A stretch of 6,973 nt of DNA from Acidobacteriota bacterium (GTDB taxonomy: Bacteria > Acidobacteriota > Terriglobia > UBA7540), in contig JAKAWN010000354.1 of NCBI GenBank assembly GCA_021827245.1, forward strand, positions 1-6,973. The letters are read 5' to 3'. Shown here piece by piece: positions 6,606 to 6,973 of the stretch (the first letter of the stretch is position 1; every line of letters begins with the position of its first letter). The position numbers and the translations under genes are program-made. The notes beneath the pieces were generated by a model. The model worked only from the letters and a program-made list of their open reading frames with translations. It was not told the DNA's origin and ran no database searches.

Positions 6606-6973
6606 GCGATCGTCGTTGCCGTTGAGCTGGAGTTTCTCGCCCTGGCCCAGCTCACTCTGCCCTTAAGGCCACCGGATCGTCTTCACGCCGCCGGACTTGA
6701 GGTCAAGAACGAGGTCTTCGCGGACAGCGTGGGGTGGTCCGACATCGCGAGCCAGGTTATGTCGATCTATGGCGATCTCCCCGAGGCCCACCGGCGAAGA
6801 ACCGTCATCATGTCCGCCTACTACGGCGTTCCCGGCGCGCTCCAGATTTTCGCTGATCCGAACAGTCGTCCGATCGAGGTGAGCCCGCAGTTTAGCGACT
6901 ACTACTGGCTCCCAAAGAATCTCTCCGCGACCGACGTGCTCGGGCCGGTCGTTGGACTGGTGGCCGACATCGT
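6591..6973 (+). CDS. Family 39-like glycosyltransferase, internal/C-terminal fragment
   Basis: A plus-strand frame (codons starting at 6591, open to the right edge, about 127 codons) begins in a hydrophobic helix (LQIAIVVAVELEFLALAQLT). It passes through a Pro-rich LPLRPPDRL and then a soluble segment: EVFADSVGWSDIASQVMSIY, RTVIMSAYYGVPGALQIF and SDYYWLPKNL. This helix, 'LPLLPP' and 'VGW...YG..GAL...YW' order matches, from memory, the C-terminal soluble part of PMT_2/ArnT-like glycosyltransferases, polytopic membrane enzymes that move sugars from polyprenyl-phosphate donors. The N-terminal catalytic acidic residues and most membrane helices are absent. About 80% of third codon positions from 6699 onward are G or C, against about 60% in the first ~40 kinase codons, which points to a different source. 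The fragment has no start and is cut by the window at its 3' end. Confidence 0.65.

Overview
The window reads as a piece of a moderately GC-rich Gram-negative genome. The most likely source is an Acidobacteriota-type soil bacterium, probably recovered as a metagenome contig. This placement is inferred from gene types: a FecR-domain protein with a Gly/Trp/Tyr-rich tail, an ECF sigma factor ending in a GNSKSQLHKAR-type region 4, and a NarL-type two-component pair. No rRNA, tRNA, CRISPR array or insertion sequence was seen.

Layout from left to right. Positions 1-700 hold no gene I can support. A DUF547 protein with a three-helix membrane tail lies on the minus strand (701-1807). A roughly 500 bp gap follows, ending in an unusually strong ribosome binding site for a secreted FecR-domain protein on the plus strand (2314-3129). 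A hairpin and a possible decayed reading frame fill the gap before an ECF sigma factor on the minus strand (3526-4128), which converges on the FecR gene. Upstream of the sigma gene is about 480 bp of non-coding DNA with two dyad-symmetric sites. Next come a LuxR/NarL-type response regulator (4612-5244) and its GAF/HisKA_3 sensor kinase (5241-6533, open frame to 6662), both on the minus strand and overlapping by four bases, so almost certainly one operon. The last ~380 bases encode, on the plus strand, the C-terminal part of a family-39-like glycosyltransferase.

The kinase and response regulator form a cytoplasmic phosphorelay that ends in transcription control. The sigma factor is a second, separate regulator; no anti-sigma gene is visible next to it. 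The FecR-domain protein looks secreted rather than membrane-anchored, so the neighbouring ECF and FecR genes should not be read as a classical FecI-FecR pair.

The most notable anomaly is near 6590-6605. The kinase's PAS-type N-terminus stops there and is joined head-on to the middle of a glycosyltransferase gene with different codon use. This is either a genuine rearrangement or an assembly chimera. I did not find a convincing new biological system; the better leads are the junction, the decayed frame beside the sigma gene, and the DUF547 membrane extension.
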